From Fragilariopsis cylindrus CCMP1102 (taxonomy: Eukaryota; Bacillariophyta; Bacillariophyceae; Bacillariales; Bacillariaceae): a DNA stretch of 64,000 nt. The stretch is from assembly GCA_900095095.1 (NCBI GenBank), contig FMBT01000298.1:62001-126000 (forward strand), given 5' to 3'. The notes below the pieces were generated by a model. The model did not search any database, had not been told where the DNA came from, and worked only from the letters and a program-made list of their open reading frames with translations. The number at the start of each line of letters is the position of its first letter. The first letter of the stretch is position 1. The translations under genes and the position numbers were made by a program. Shown one piece after another: positions 21,764 to 32,235 of this stretch.

Positions 21764-24700
21764 CTATCGTTTCCGGCTCTCCAGCGCAGCTGCAAGGTCA
21801 CTTCCCAGTCCCATTCCAGCCCATATGTCTTTGATTTGTTCACTGGAATTATAGTTCAGATAGCTTTCCTTCTTACTCGCATTCGCTCTAGCCACGGCTC
21901 GAAGAGCAGCCAGATTAAAACCTATTGTATCGCGAGATTCTGATAATCTTTCTCTCAAGAGTCGTCTGAGTTCTCGCAATGGAACTACAGTAGAGCGACT
22001 TGACATTATCTGACAAACACATGAAAAAGATTCAAGATAAAAAATAGGAAAAGTGAGTACTAATTTTGCGGTGAAAATAATTATTCTGGTTCACATTTTG
22101 TACTCAGTATAGTAAATTGCTCGGAAATTTGGGTATACAATGAACATCACGGTTGATAAAATCGGAAATCGAACCCGATTTTTCAGTTAAAGATAATCTT
22201 CATCGCAAAATTACAATACAGTATGATTGCAGGAAAGGAATCGACGCTATAACGTGTTTATAAAGTGCCTTACCTGATTTTGGTGAGTTTTGATCAAGAA
22301 CACGCTCACGCGAGCACATATTTCAATACCACGACCACTCCTCAAGAGTAGAATGAGGTAATAAAGAACCCGTTCGACATGCCCTAAGGGGAGCACGAGT
22401 AAACTCTGTTCTAACTCAGCTTGTTTGATGGATTTCAATACCCAAAGGACATACTGCGAAGGCTCCATTCCTAGAAGTAAAAGATTTGGCATGCGCTCCT
22501 TACCGGGATTTTTCCTCCGGAATGTTGACGCGTCTTTTGTCTCTTGATCAGCCCGTTCTAGTGCTTCCATGATGCGATCTCCAGCGGCAACGCTCAACAC
22601 ACTCTTCTTTACAGCAGCTTCAGTCTGAGGTTCATCGTCTCTATCTCCATCATCTCCGTCCTCGCCTTCTCCTTTTTTTAGTAGCAATTTGCTTGTTCCC
22701 TCTTCCTCTCGGCCAATACTGTCAAACGTATTCTCTAATTCTCTTTCGCGCTCTTCTTCAAGAAATACCATATCTTGCGAACGCTCCCATACACGCACTT
22801 GACGATCCAATCCACCAGTCATTACAAAAGCACCTGTCCTACTCACTGACAGACAGCTGACTTCTGCGAAATGACCACTCAGAATAAGAATCTGTTCGAA
22901 TCTATCTCCGTCCCAGTATCTTACCGTATTGTCTTTGCTCGTAGTGAAAAAATTATGAGTTCTCCTTACGAATTTAGATCAGTCACGGAGTCTTCATGAC
23001 CATAAAGAGTTCGATGCGTGTCACCGAAATCAAGTCCCCAAATCTTGATCGCCTTATCAGCCCCCGATGATGCCAAAATGGTATCATCATCGCTGGCATC
23101 AACTGCCAATGCCGGAAGCTTATGACCATACAGACTCAGGAAAAATTTAAGCGTATCGTCGAAAAAAACCTTGATAGTTGAGTCTAAACAGGAAACAAAC
23201 ACCATCCGTTTTGTGGGGTCTTCATTGTGTGAATATCGAACTGCAATCACGTCATCAGACATTTCTAGAGTACGAGAATGTACCAGCATGGGAGCCATGC
23301 TATCCTCCTGGCTTTCGACTTCCCAAAACCGTACCGTTTATCTGCCGATCCAGTAACAATCGATATTGAGGACTGTTCAGAAGTCGGTCGACGCATATCG
23401 ACACTCCATATGGCTCCATCATGTGCATTTTCTTCCACATAAACAACATCGCCAGCGGCAATATCTATTACCAACAGATGACCTTCCCGAGTACCGAGAA
23501 TTAAATGGGTGTTCCCAGGAAGAAAAATTGTACAAAGACCATAACACGCTAAATCGTTTACAGTCGGAGCTAGAGATTGTACACAAGATCGCTTAGCGAC
23601 GTTCCATATTTTGGTTGTATTCTTAGAGACTGTGCAAGCAAGTGCATCATCGGAAGAAAGTTCTACCGCACGAATACCTGTCGGGTGTCCACCCATACTC
23701 ATCGTCGAAACTTTTGTTGAGACAACGGATGATGTTAACTTATCATCACTTCGAAAAAAAAAAACCAAATTAAATTAAAAGAAAGCAGAGTAAGGAATAA
23801 TTACAAATAACCTTCAATCAAGCGAAAGTGGAACAGAAATGATCGTTTTAACATACCTTTTCTTTTTTCGTGTCAACGAATGCACCTCGAGGGCATTTGT
23901 CGCCAAGGAACAGACCAACCGAACACCTCCTCCTGATTCCTTAAAGGGAACAAAGATAAAACCTTTCACTTTGTGGCTTGCACGTGTTGTACCAAAATAT
24001 TCGAATTCATCGGATGCTTTTACCATATCGGGGTCGAGGGATTTGTCTAACTTAGTAGAAGAGCTCTCGTCTACGACCTCATTATTATCATTATCATCTT
24101 CTGATTCTGGATCATCCAATATACCACGCTTTTGTCCCTTCGGCTTTGGATTGGTTGATGTATTTTCTGTTGATGCATTGCTAGCCTTGCTGGTCTTTTC
24201 CTTTCGTCGTCTAAGACGTCTCTGTTTTTTTCTTAATGACTCCTGAACACTACGAACAAAGTAAACGTCAACATGTTTAGAATTTGCATGCAGTACTCCA
24301 ACGTACTTTCCATTAGGATGAAAATGGATGCACGCTATACGATCTGCAGAAGTTGAAACATTAGGTGGGGCTATTAAACATCCCATGTAATGGCAAACGT
24401 CATCCAAGCTTTCGGTTCCTTGGTTGGTAACGACATCGTCTTCGACAATGGTAGGGGTTGTACTACTTTGATCGTTGTCTTTGGATTTTGTTGATGTTGC
24501 GAGTATGTTTTGTTTATTCCTTTTCGATGTCTCGATAGACCAAACTCTAGCCTGACCATCCGTGCTACCAGTGATAAGACGAATCCGTTCATCACCACTT
24601 TTGTCCACGGCATCGCTTGAGGACTGCACAGGTAGTGTATTCGGTATTGTTAGACAAGCAGCTCCCCAAACCTCACCCCGATGAGATGGAATGGTTTGAA

Positions 24701-25424
24701 TACAACATTGTCCCTTCAAATCCCATACCTTAACAAAGCCGTCTAAACTCGTCGTCACTAATAGATCCATTTCCCCATCTTGGAGAGATACAAAATGAAT
24801 ATCGGTGATCCTCCACGGTGTCCTAGTAAACGAAATAGACCGGTTTCTGCGACTGTATCCCAAAGCACAACGGACCCATCACTGGATCCTGACGCTAATC
24901 GGGCACCATTTCTTGAATCCCATGCTAAGGTACGAACTGGTGATCCAGAATGACCATTCAATAGGAGCGGTTCCCTCATAATGAAGTCATCATCTTGATT
25001 ATCGTGTAATATTGATTGGACCAAACCGCATCCCGATCTCGCATTCAGTTCCTCCTTTTTACGTCGAAAATACGAACCGCTCCGTCTACCCAGCCCGTGC
25101 AACCTTACAACTACCGCTATCTTTACTACCAACAAATGATGGTGCGACGTCAATACAAACAACTTGATCACTGTTCAAGGCACGCCCTGTTCCAACTCCA
25201 CCGCTTAGCTGTTCCCGTTGTGCAATTTTGATAGTAGGATTGGTGGTACGTAAATGGTATCCCATACAATGACTACCAGCAGTCGTCAATAAGATGGGAT
25301 TTTCCCTGGACGCATCAGATCCAAATGCAAGGATAGAATTCGATTGGGGCGCCTTGGAAGACGCTGATGACGAAATCAAGCCAAATGAATCAGCACATTC
25401 GTATCGGAGGTATGTATGCTGCAT
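21764..25424 (-). CDS. UTP12: UTP12/WDR3 (DIP2) SSU-processome WD40 protein
   Basis: Exons 25424-23857, 23748-22274 and 22009-21764, with introns of 108 and 264 nt in matching phases, encode about 1,095 residues. The start, YLRYECADSFGLI, matches the WDR3/Utp12 N-terminus. WD40 repeats follow, for example GSSDGSVVLWD, TTSLDGFVKVWDLKG, SSGADKAIKIWGLD and GGLDRQVRVWE, forming tandem propellers. Then comes the family marker EEERERE and a helical UTP12 domain ending with RDTIGFNLAAL. The protein is part of the UTP-B complex bound to pre-rRNA and U3 snoRNP in the nucleolus. An Arg/Lys-rich, then Asp/Glu-rich insert (about 24240-24050) lengthens it beyond human WDR3. Five frame breaks, all equivalent to one missing base, occur near 25096, 25063 (A5 run), 24840, 23329 (after AAA) and 22972 (after AAA). 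Since the protein is essential in yeast and otherwise fully conserved, sequence error is likelier than decay. Confidence 0.88.
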
Positions 25425-25795
25425 CTTTTCTAGCTGCTATCTCAGCGTATTACGGTAACAATTGCTTAACCTATGGGTAAAATCTTGGTTGTTGGTAATT
25501 AAATTGTGTTTTCAGTTACGGTTTTTTTTAATAATATTGAATAATATATATAAAATCAAATTTCGAAATTGTCGAAAAGAAAATGTTGTTGTTCTCGTTG
25601 ACGAAATTTTTGGATGGCAGTAAAATCCATACGGTCGTTGGCCAGGCGGTAATTTTTTTGATTTGAAAAAAAAACATCAAAATATACATCATCAATCACA
25701 TCGTTCGTCATGACGACGATCAACGTATCAAATAGTATATCAATTACGATCTGGAAGGTGAAGAAAGAAGTTCATTTAAACAGTCTGAGATCCTG
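25425..25795. promoter_or_regulatory. Divergent promoter region of UTP12 and PTPS-like genes
   Basis: About 370 nt between head-to-head starts, AT-rich with one GC-richer patch (ggccaggcggtaa, near 25639). No firm regulatory site identified. Confidence 0.35.
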
Positions 25796-26329
25796 ATGAC
25801 GACGATGTGGATAAAAAAATGTTGGATTCTAGTAGCAATACTGCTTCTATCGTTACCAATTAATGCAACGGCGCTTCGATCATCTCTAGACGATTTCCCA
25901 TTTTCCTTGGGTGTTAAAGATTCTCTCATGATTGCACATTCCTTTCATGGTCATCCTTCGTTCGGCCCTGCTGGAGGTCTTCACGGCGCCACATATACAG
26001 CAGACGTTGAATTTCTTTCGAAAGAATTACATCCTGAGTTCAATTGGGTTATTGATATTGGTAAGGCCTTAGACATTCTTTCAAAGGTTCTTTCTCGATA
26101 CAATCTCAAGAATTTAGATGATGTATTTCCAGATAATATCATGACAACGACAGAATTTATGTGCAAACAAATACACGACGATATATGCCGATTATTGGAA
26201 GATGAATGTAAGGATTTCAAGGGTGCTGTGCGTGTAAAATTGTGGGAATCTCACAAGGCTTGGGCGACGTATACTGGTCTGCCACTCAGCTCAACAGCAT
26301 TGTCCGACGAAACGACATCCGAGTTGTAA
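25796..26329 (+). CDS. 6-pyruvoyl-tetrahydropterin synthase (PTPS/QueD)-family protein with signal peptide
   Basis: Single exon, 177 residues. The first 28 residues form a signal peptide (basic start, then WILVAILLLSLP, then small residues). The fold markers follow: MIAHSFHGH at about residue 45; GGLHGATYTADVEF at about residue 61, in the place of the CxxLHGHNY block; VIDIGKAL, matching the family's V-D-F/I-L segment; NLDDVFPDN, matching the LDH-LN segment; TTEFMCKQI, matching PTxE; and VRVKLWES, matching VxVxET. PTPS converts dihydroneopterin triphosphate to pyruvoyl-tetrahydropterin; QueD acts in queuosine synthesis. Two points are odd: the secreted or plastid-directed N-terminus, and HGA in place of HGH, which removes one zinc-binding His. 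No catalytic Cys is visible before LHG. The protein may be a divergent or non-canonical member of the family. Confidence 0.75.
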   Translation: MTTMWIKKCWILVAILLLSLPINATALRSSLDDFPFSLGVKDSLMIAHSFHGHPSFGPAGGLHGATYTADVEFLSKELHPEFNWVIDIGKALDILSKVLSRYNLKNLDDVFPDNIMTTTEFMCKQIHDDICRLLEDECKDFKGAVRVKLWESHKAWATYTGLPLSSTALSDETTSEL

Positions 26330-26484
26330 AGTCGCAAACTAAGCATCATAATCGCTAACTTAGACATTTTTTAAAGCTACCAAACAGTTTCTTGGTATTA
26401 TTTTCTATCATATGATTTCTATATGGATATGAATCATTTATTTCTTTTCTCTCTTTCTACAAACAACTACAGTAGCAGTTGATT

Positions 26485-27906
26485 CTATAGGATCGTTTGG
26501 CTTGCCTCTCCTAGCTTGTATTCAGTACCACTATCTCCTCTTCTTCCAATTTTTTTCTTTACGTGTAGATGCAATGACACTTCACATTTAAACATTTTTC
26601 GCAGATCAGTTTGGGCACTTTCTCTTATTCTTTCTAGTGTCCTTCCACCCGCTCCAAGAACGAGTTTCTGATGACTTTTAGTAAAGACAACCAAATCTTG
26701 GTGGATAATAACGCCTTTCTTTGGTATTTTTCGAAACATTCGATTCACCTGCTGAACAGAATGAGGTACCTCTATACATATGCATATGCATATATTAAGA
26801 TAGAGAGAAAAATTCAATGAGATGATGAAGAGAGAGGAAGAAAGGAAGAAAGAAATTGAAGATATAATAAACTTACCACGATGACAAGTTCGATAAATCT
26901 TTTCTCGAATAATTTCTTGGACTTGTTCTAGTTCAGTCATATTCGTACTTTGACCCGATTGGACAGCCCATTCTTTACAGGGAGTAGCAAGATTTATTAG
27001 GTGGTCTAATAGGTCGTCAGTTCCATCCTCCTTAAGTGCGGAAACGTAAAAAACTATCGGCGAGTGTTCAAGCATAGCTTCGAAATCAATTGTCTTGCCG
27101 TGTTCTGTAAAGTGATCCTCCAAGCAGGTGTCCGCTATGGCACCAATCTCCATCGCCAGATCAATTAATGTTGATTTTGGTTTCACTAGATCAACTTTGT
27201 TCAGAACAATAGCAAATTTCCCCCTGCCATCGTTGGAGTTGGGGTTGGCGTCGTCATCGCTGCTTTTATTATTATTATGTATAGAGCTCTTATCATCAAT
27301 CTCGTTATCATCCCCAAAAGATTCTTCAATTCTACCTTTTGAATTAATAGCCCCAGTCATTAGTTGCACGAACGCATGACGATAATTCTCGGATAAGGCT
27401 CGAGCAGAATCTATTACAAGTAACGTAAAATCTACATCTTGCATCTCTGATGCTGCCGTTGCAATTAAATCTCGATCCAATCGTTCTTCTTTTGCATTCT
27501 CAATTCTCATAAATCCTGGTGTATCTTTAAAAACAATTTGTGTATTTCCTATAGTTCTTGCACCCAATATATCAGATCGTGTTGTATGACGTTTTCGAGA
27601 AACAGCAGCAACTGGAGACTGTGTTAAGATGTTAACCAATTGTGATTTTCCAGCATTTGGTGCACCGACAATAGCAACATCAAGTCTTTTTCGTCCTATC
27701 GTTGATGGTGACTGCTGCAATGTTGATTGTGACTGAGATTGTGATTGTGATTGTGACTGTGATGATGATGATGACGACGACGACGAACAACAACGCTCGA
27801 TTGCGTACGATAAATTGGCACGACAAGCATCGGTAGTAGTATTCGAATTATTCCATAGCCAGGTCCGAGCTCGACGTTGGGGGAAGAGAACAGCGTTCTT
27901 GAACAT
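26485..27906 (-). CDS. ERA: Era-type GTPase (organellar small-subunit assembly)
   Basis: Exons 27906-26877 and 26771-26485 give 438 residues. The 105-nt intron between them (donor GTAAGT, acceptor GTATAG) has no in-frame stop and is a multiple of three, so unspliced sequence also reads through, adding a hydrophobic Ile/Ser/Phe stretch. Motifs: G1 GAPNAGKS, G2 region RHTTR, G3 DTPG, G4 NKVD, G5 SALK, then after the intron EVPHSVQQ and a C-terminal KH domain with GAGG as its GxxG loop. Era proteins bind the 3' end of small-subunit rRNA. The 70-residue N-terminus, rich in Arg, Ser and (SQ)n, looks like an organelle-targeting extension, so I infer a mitochondrial or plastid role as for ERAL1. An Asn/Asp/Ser insert separates G3 and G4. 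The gene diverges from the dioxygenase-like gene. Confidence 0.9.
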   Translation of the reverse strand: MFKNAVLFPQRRARTWLWNNSNTTTDACRANLSYAIERCCSSSSSSSSSQSQSQSQSQSQSTLQQSPSTIGRKRLDVAIVGAPNAGKSQLVNILTQSPVAAVSRKRHTTRSDILGARTIGNTQIVFKDTPGFMRIENAKEERLDRDLIATAASEMQDVDFTLLVIDSARALSENYRHAFVQLMTGAINSKGRIEESFGDDNEIDDKSSIHNNNKSSDDDANPNSNDGRGKFAIVLNKVDLVKPKSTLIDLAMEIGAIADTCLEDHFTEHGKTIDFEAMLEHSPIVFYVSALKEDGTDDLLDHLINLATPCKEWAVQSGQSTNMTELEQVQEIIREKIYRTCHRGKFIISSISFFLSSSLFIISLNFSLYLNICICICIEVPHSVQQVNRMFRKIPKKGVIIHQDLVVFTKSHQKLVLGAGGRTLERIRESAQTDLRKMFKCEVSLHLHVKKKIGRRGDSGTEYKLGEASQTIL

Positions 27907-28354
27907 TTTTTATTTTGTTTCGGAAATATATTCTTCACTTCCTTAATTTGCTGAGACAGTTGATTTGAATTAGGATTTACAATTGTAGAAGTAGTACTTG
28001 TATGTCTTCGTTAGCTATTTTCTTTTATTACTGTATAATTATGATTATGATTATCCATCACAATCGATTTTTTGTCGCGCAAAATACGCGGCGATTTTGT
28101 AGCCAATCATTATTTTCGTGATCGAGCTACATATTGAATACAGTATTCAGTATGTGCAATGATCGATCGAGCAATAAAACACATCACATCAGCAGCAATC
28201 GATAATAACAAACTTTGATTCTGTACAATTGATCTTTGTACTGGTTCAAGTTGCATAACCACTCCAATATTTATAGGATAGATTTCGTCCTTGTCCAGTT
28301 TGATAGATTTGTTTGAGTTTAGAAGTCGGTACAAAATACTAGTAATTTGAAATT
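27907..28354. promoter_or_regulatory. Divergent promoter region of ERA and dioxygenase-like genes
   Basis: About 450 nt between head-to-head starts. A 74-codon minus-strand frame (28110-28334) is not convincing as a gene. A GC-richer patch (gtcgcgcaaaatacgcggcg) lies near 28073. Confidence 0.35.
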
Positions 28355-30128
28355 ATGACAACAAACGCCGATGCAAAAAAAGAAGATGCCGTGGAGAAAT
28401 CGTCCGATCTGAAACGCAAGGCAATTACTACTAGTAGTACTACTGATGCTACTAATACCGATGCAAAAATAGAAGACAATGGGGAGCAACCCGTTGCCTC
28501 ATCCGATCTGAAAGGCGACGATGCAACTACAAACAATACTACTACTGATGCTACTAATACTACTAATACTGCTGCTGCTGACAATAGAGGACCCGGTAAA
28601 GAAGGGGATTTGATAATACGTGATGGTTTTCCCGCATTATATATTCCAAAAACGGGAGATAACAACGAAAAAAGTAAACCTATGGTTGAGGGAGAAGAAC
28701 CTCTTCCACGACATGGCTTTTGGTCGTCAGACAATACAATAGAATTCCAAAATCCAGATCATTTACGAACTCTTCGAGAAGATTGTGAGACTGTATTTAC
28801 TGCTCGAGATAAACCAGAAGGAGCAACCTACTCGGCTGGTCAAACGTATTTTTTACCAGCAAATATGAAACCACGTTGTGCATTAGAGGCGATGGCAATG
28901 AAAATATTTCAAGAACACACAAAACATTTGGAGGACGGGACCTTCAATCCAGCTCAGAGTGGTGCTAATTGGTGGACATTGGTCATGGACGACGACGATG
29001 ACGCAGAGGAGAAAGGAGAAGGATCTACCGCTTCCGCTGCTGCTGCTGCTGCTAGTGCACCTTCGGCAAGTAATGGAGGAGCAGTAGGAATAGAAGCTAA
29101 ATCCATAGGATCTTCTAATATAGCAGCTGCAAAAACGGGGAAGAATGACACTGATAGCGGACCGACCGACGAAAGAAGAAGATGATGGGGCAGATGAAGT
29201 GGTCTACATTTTGATGCTGACTACGAGCTTGAGGAACAAACTGGTAATATAATGCTACATCCACGAGTTGCTACTATAACGTATCTATCCGACTACGGTG
29301 CACCAACGCTGATACTTGATCAAAAAAGTCCTCCAATGGATGATATGAAAAAAACAACGCTAGAAACTGGAATTAGTAAGGCCTGGCTTTCTCACCCAAA
29401 ATTGGGAAAACATACTATTTTTGATGGAAGGTACGTAAAGCGCAAAAAACAATACACTTTATTCTGGTTACTTGCGCTTGTTTTACCTATTATGCACACA
29501 CGCGTCCGAATATTCAGCCTTTTGTCCAACTGAATTGATTCTCACTCACTCACTTTTTTTAATGATTCGTTTACTACACGAAAAGATTTTACACGGGGCG
29601 CCTGCCTTATACTTTCCTAGTCGCAACGACTGCGGCTACAATAACTCCGATGATAATGAGACAAAAGAGCCTGCTGCCAAGCGACAAAAAGTAGAGGTAG
29701 AGGTAATCCGTAATCGAAAACGGTATACACTTCTTGTTAATATTTGGCTAAATCATTGGGTCATGGATGCTGGTCTTTTAGAAGATGAGGTATGTGCCGC
29801 ACTTAAGACACCATGGGAGGACGACAATAGCAATCTCAAAAGCGATGATACTTACAAACCACCATTTGTTTGGAATAAGGATGTCGATTTGTCAAAACCA
29901 ACAACGCAAATGGAAAAGGTAAAACTAGCTCCATCGAATGTAGATCCAGCTGGAGAAGATGAAATTGCATTGTGTAATCATAATATTACTGTAAAATATA
30001 ACCCTCTAATGAGTGAATGTCATGCTGCATCGTATTTGGGTTCGACAGTAGAGCTCGAATTAGAGAAGGATACTATCAGCCTTCACGTGGGAGAGGAACT
30101 AAGCGCGGAGGAAGACTATGTAGCTTAA
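28355..30128 (+). CDS. 2-oxoglutarate/Fe(II) dioxygenase-like protein
   Basis: Two exons, 28355-29430 and about 29586-30128, about 539 residues. The N-terminus is a Thr/Asn/Asp-rich tail with repeated DATNT segments. A conserved region follows: DGFPALYIP, CALEAMAMKIFQEHT, and GANWWTLVM before an Ala/Asp linker. The catalytic-looking part reads YHFDADYELEE (HxD at about 29211), HPRVATITYLSDYGAPTLI, SHPKLGKHTIFDGR, LHGAPA (distal His at about 29593), and RKRYTLLVNIWLNHW (Arg for 2-oxoglutarate). The H-x-D...H...R order on beta strands matches prolyl-hydroxylase-type dioxygenases. Breaks lie near 29168 and 29207, just before the HxD, and at the exon 2 acceptor, where phases differ by one base (T4 run). 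The substrate is unknown. Confidence 0.6.
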
Positions 30129-30244
30129 TGAGTTCTAATTTTAAGAAACCATACATAATATAATAGAAGAAACAATTGATTCTGATAACGGTTACCTAAT
30201 TATTCACTTTTAGATTAAATTTTAGAGAAAATCTTGAGTAGATT

Positions 30245-30631
30245 TTATTCGTCGGACTCGTCGGCAACTTCGTCAAAGAGGGGATTCAAATTAATACATA
30301 TACTCTCAAGATTCTTATTTATTTTTATTTTTCGTCGTATCCGATTGGCAGCGCTAGCTTTATTTACCGAAGGTATATCGCTGTCCAATGAGGGTAGCTC
30401 CAGAGAGCTGGTATTTTGAGAGGTGATTGTGGAAGGAGTAATAAATTGACTTGTTTCCACCGTTTTGAAAAAAATACCTCGGAGGCAAGTTTCAAATGGC
30501 TTTACCGGTAGACTGGCCGTATTTTTTATTTTGCGTGCCAATCGGAAGGTCGAACATTTCTTGACCCGAATCAATCTTCGATTTGTGTGATTTACAGGCT
30601 TACCGTTAACTATCATACTCGAAACTTTCAT
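30245..30631 (-). CDS. Hypothetical basic protein
   Basis: An open frame of 128 codons from the ATG at 30631. The stretch from residues 1 to about 45 is basic (NRRLIRVKKCSTFRLARKI), the middle is Ser/Thr-rich and the end acidic. A 3' splice acceptor-like CTTACAG lies just upstream (about 30648-30654), so this may be a second exon whose first exon I could not identify. No family recognised. Confidence 0.35.
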   Translation of the reverse strand: MKVSSMIVNGKPVNHTNRRLIRVKKCSTFRLARKIKNTASLPVKPFETCLRGIFFKTVETSQFITPSTITSQNTSSLELPSLDSDIPSVNKASAANRIRRKIKINKNLESICINLNPLFDEVADESDE

Positions 30632-31663
30632 GGTCGACTGTAAGATTTGTATAGTTTTCAAATTAGTACCTTTCCCTTCTTTCTAAATATGTGTTGTAAA
30701 AGTATTCACCTGAAAGTTGATTTGAAACGATAATTGAAACTTTTACAAAAATAAGATATGCGAAATAGAGGAAGTAGGCAATGTTTGTGCGACGTGTTGG
30801 CGGCAAGTTCTACGCTTTTGACAATTTTTGCGAAGGATGGACAGACCAAGTCCTCTCAAACGACAAAATAGAATTAAGCAACTTTTGTGAGCTGTACTGA
30901 GCTACATGAATAGAAAATTCTAGCAAAACACCTACCTATTATTGACAGCAACAGAAGACGAAGAGAGTGAATTGGTGTATCCTTGTTTCCTATCCAATTG
31001 ATTCTCAGGAATCATAGTTCTGCATTCTTGGCATCAGGATAGGCAAGCATACTCAATCCAGGGGGTGGGCTGTATCTTTGAGTTTTCTGTCAAAATTTTG
31101 GGAGATGCCATTACCAGATAGAACGCATTGTTGACAGTCTCTTTGTTGAGACCAGTCTTCTTTCTAAAATAGTATATAGCTTTGTGTGCAGCATCTTATC
31201 CTGTTGATACCTTGCTATCTGCACTTTTTCTTCCTGTAATAGTAGAAACCTCATGTCCTTATCAATATGAATCTCATTGTCCTCTGTTTGTCACTGGCCT
31301 GATGATCTTGTTCTATTACTAAAATTTTGGGAGATTTCTTCGAGTGCGGAGGGACACTGTTTTCTTCATTATTAGTTTCAAAGGATTAAAAACATTTCTT
31401 AATAAAATAATTACTGATCAATTGAGCAAAATGTGAGCAACCTAACAACAACCACTACTTCTGATTAAAACAACCAAACCAGAGGTTCTTGTGTGCAAGG
31501 TCCCATTATATACATTTTTATATACAGTCAATCACAACATGAACCATTGTTGAACATTCTAAATCTTGTTTTGCATGTAAGTAAAAACATGTGAGTCTAC
31601 TAGAAGAGATGAGAAAACCCATAAGATTACTTACCCAGCTAGCTGCCATACAGAACTGTTCCA

Positions 31664-31685
31664 CCCCCCCCCCCCCCCCCCCCCC
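31664..31685 (+). repeat. Poly-C homopolymer, 22 nt
   Basis: An uninterrupted run of 22 C residues flanked by cca and atctt. True length is uncertain because such runs are error-prone in sequencing. Confidence 0.85.
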
Positions 31686-32152
31686 ATCTTAAATTAATTA
31701 TCGCTTCTAATCAAAGTAACCATAATTATGGTACCTCCAACCTTATGTTTTAGCAGTAGCTTCTATTAACTTGCATTAGGATTATTTTTTACAGGTTTAT
31801 TTCTCAACAACGTACATCTCTGTTCTTTTTGGTAGGTTAGATTGGAATACATGCCTAGTTTCAGGGAGCTATCCAATCACACTAGGTGATCTGATATAGT
31901 TGGGTCTGATAAACAGATAAAATATAGAAAGAATAGAATAATGATAGTACTTTATAAAGGTAGGTATTGTACATTGTCATGTGGGTTGTTTTAACTGGGT
32001 GAATTGGAAAAAAAGAGTGAATTGTGCCTACGTATTAGCAAGCATGATTTAGTCCTAATCTATCCTTTTTGCTGCTTTTCTTCCTCTTTTTAATCTTATT
32101 GCGGCCTTCATCGTGAACCGCTAACATTATTCAGTTAATGCCTCCATTACTA

Positions 32153-32174
32153 TCTCTCTCTCTCTCTCTCTCTC
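32153..32174 (+). repeat. (TC)11 microsatellite upstream of a start codon
   Basis: Pure TC dinucleotide run about 60 nt upstream of the ATG at 32236, probably in the 5' UTR or core promoter of that gene. Confidence 0.85.
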
Positions 32175-32235
32175 GAGTTCATTGAGAACACAATCATAAT
32201 ATTAGATATTACATTACAATACGTTATCATTCATC

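Larger units (their letters stand above)
30662..32235. other. Gene-poor region with a 22-nt poly-C tract
   Basis: About 1.6 kb with stop codons in all frames. Its texture differs from the short promoters elsewhere, perhaps decayed mobile-element sequence, but no terminal repeats or coding remnants could be shown. It carries a C22 run (31664-31685) and a (TC)11 run (32153-32174) just before the next gene. Confidence 0.5.

Noticed and set aside
28110-28334. 74-codon minus-strand frame
   Set aside because: Sits in a head-to-head promoter, no conserved features, no splice partner found.
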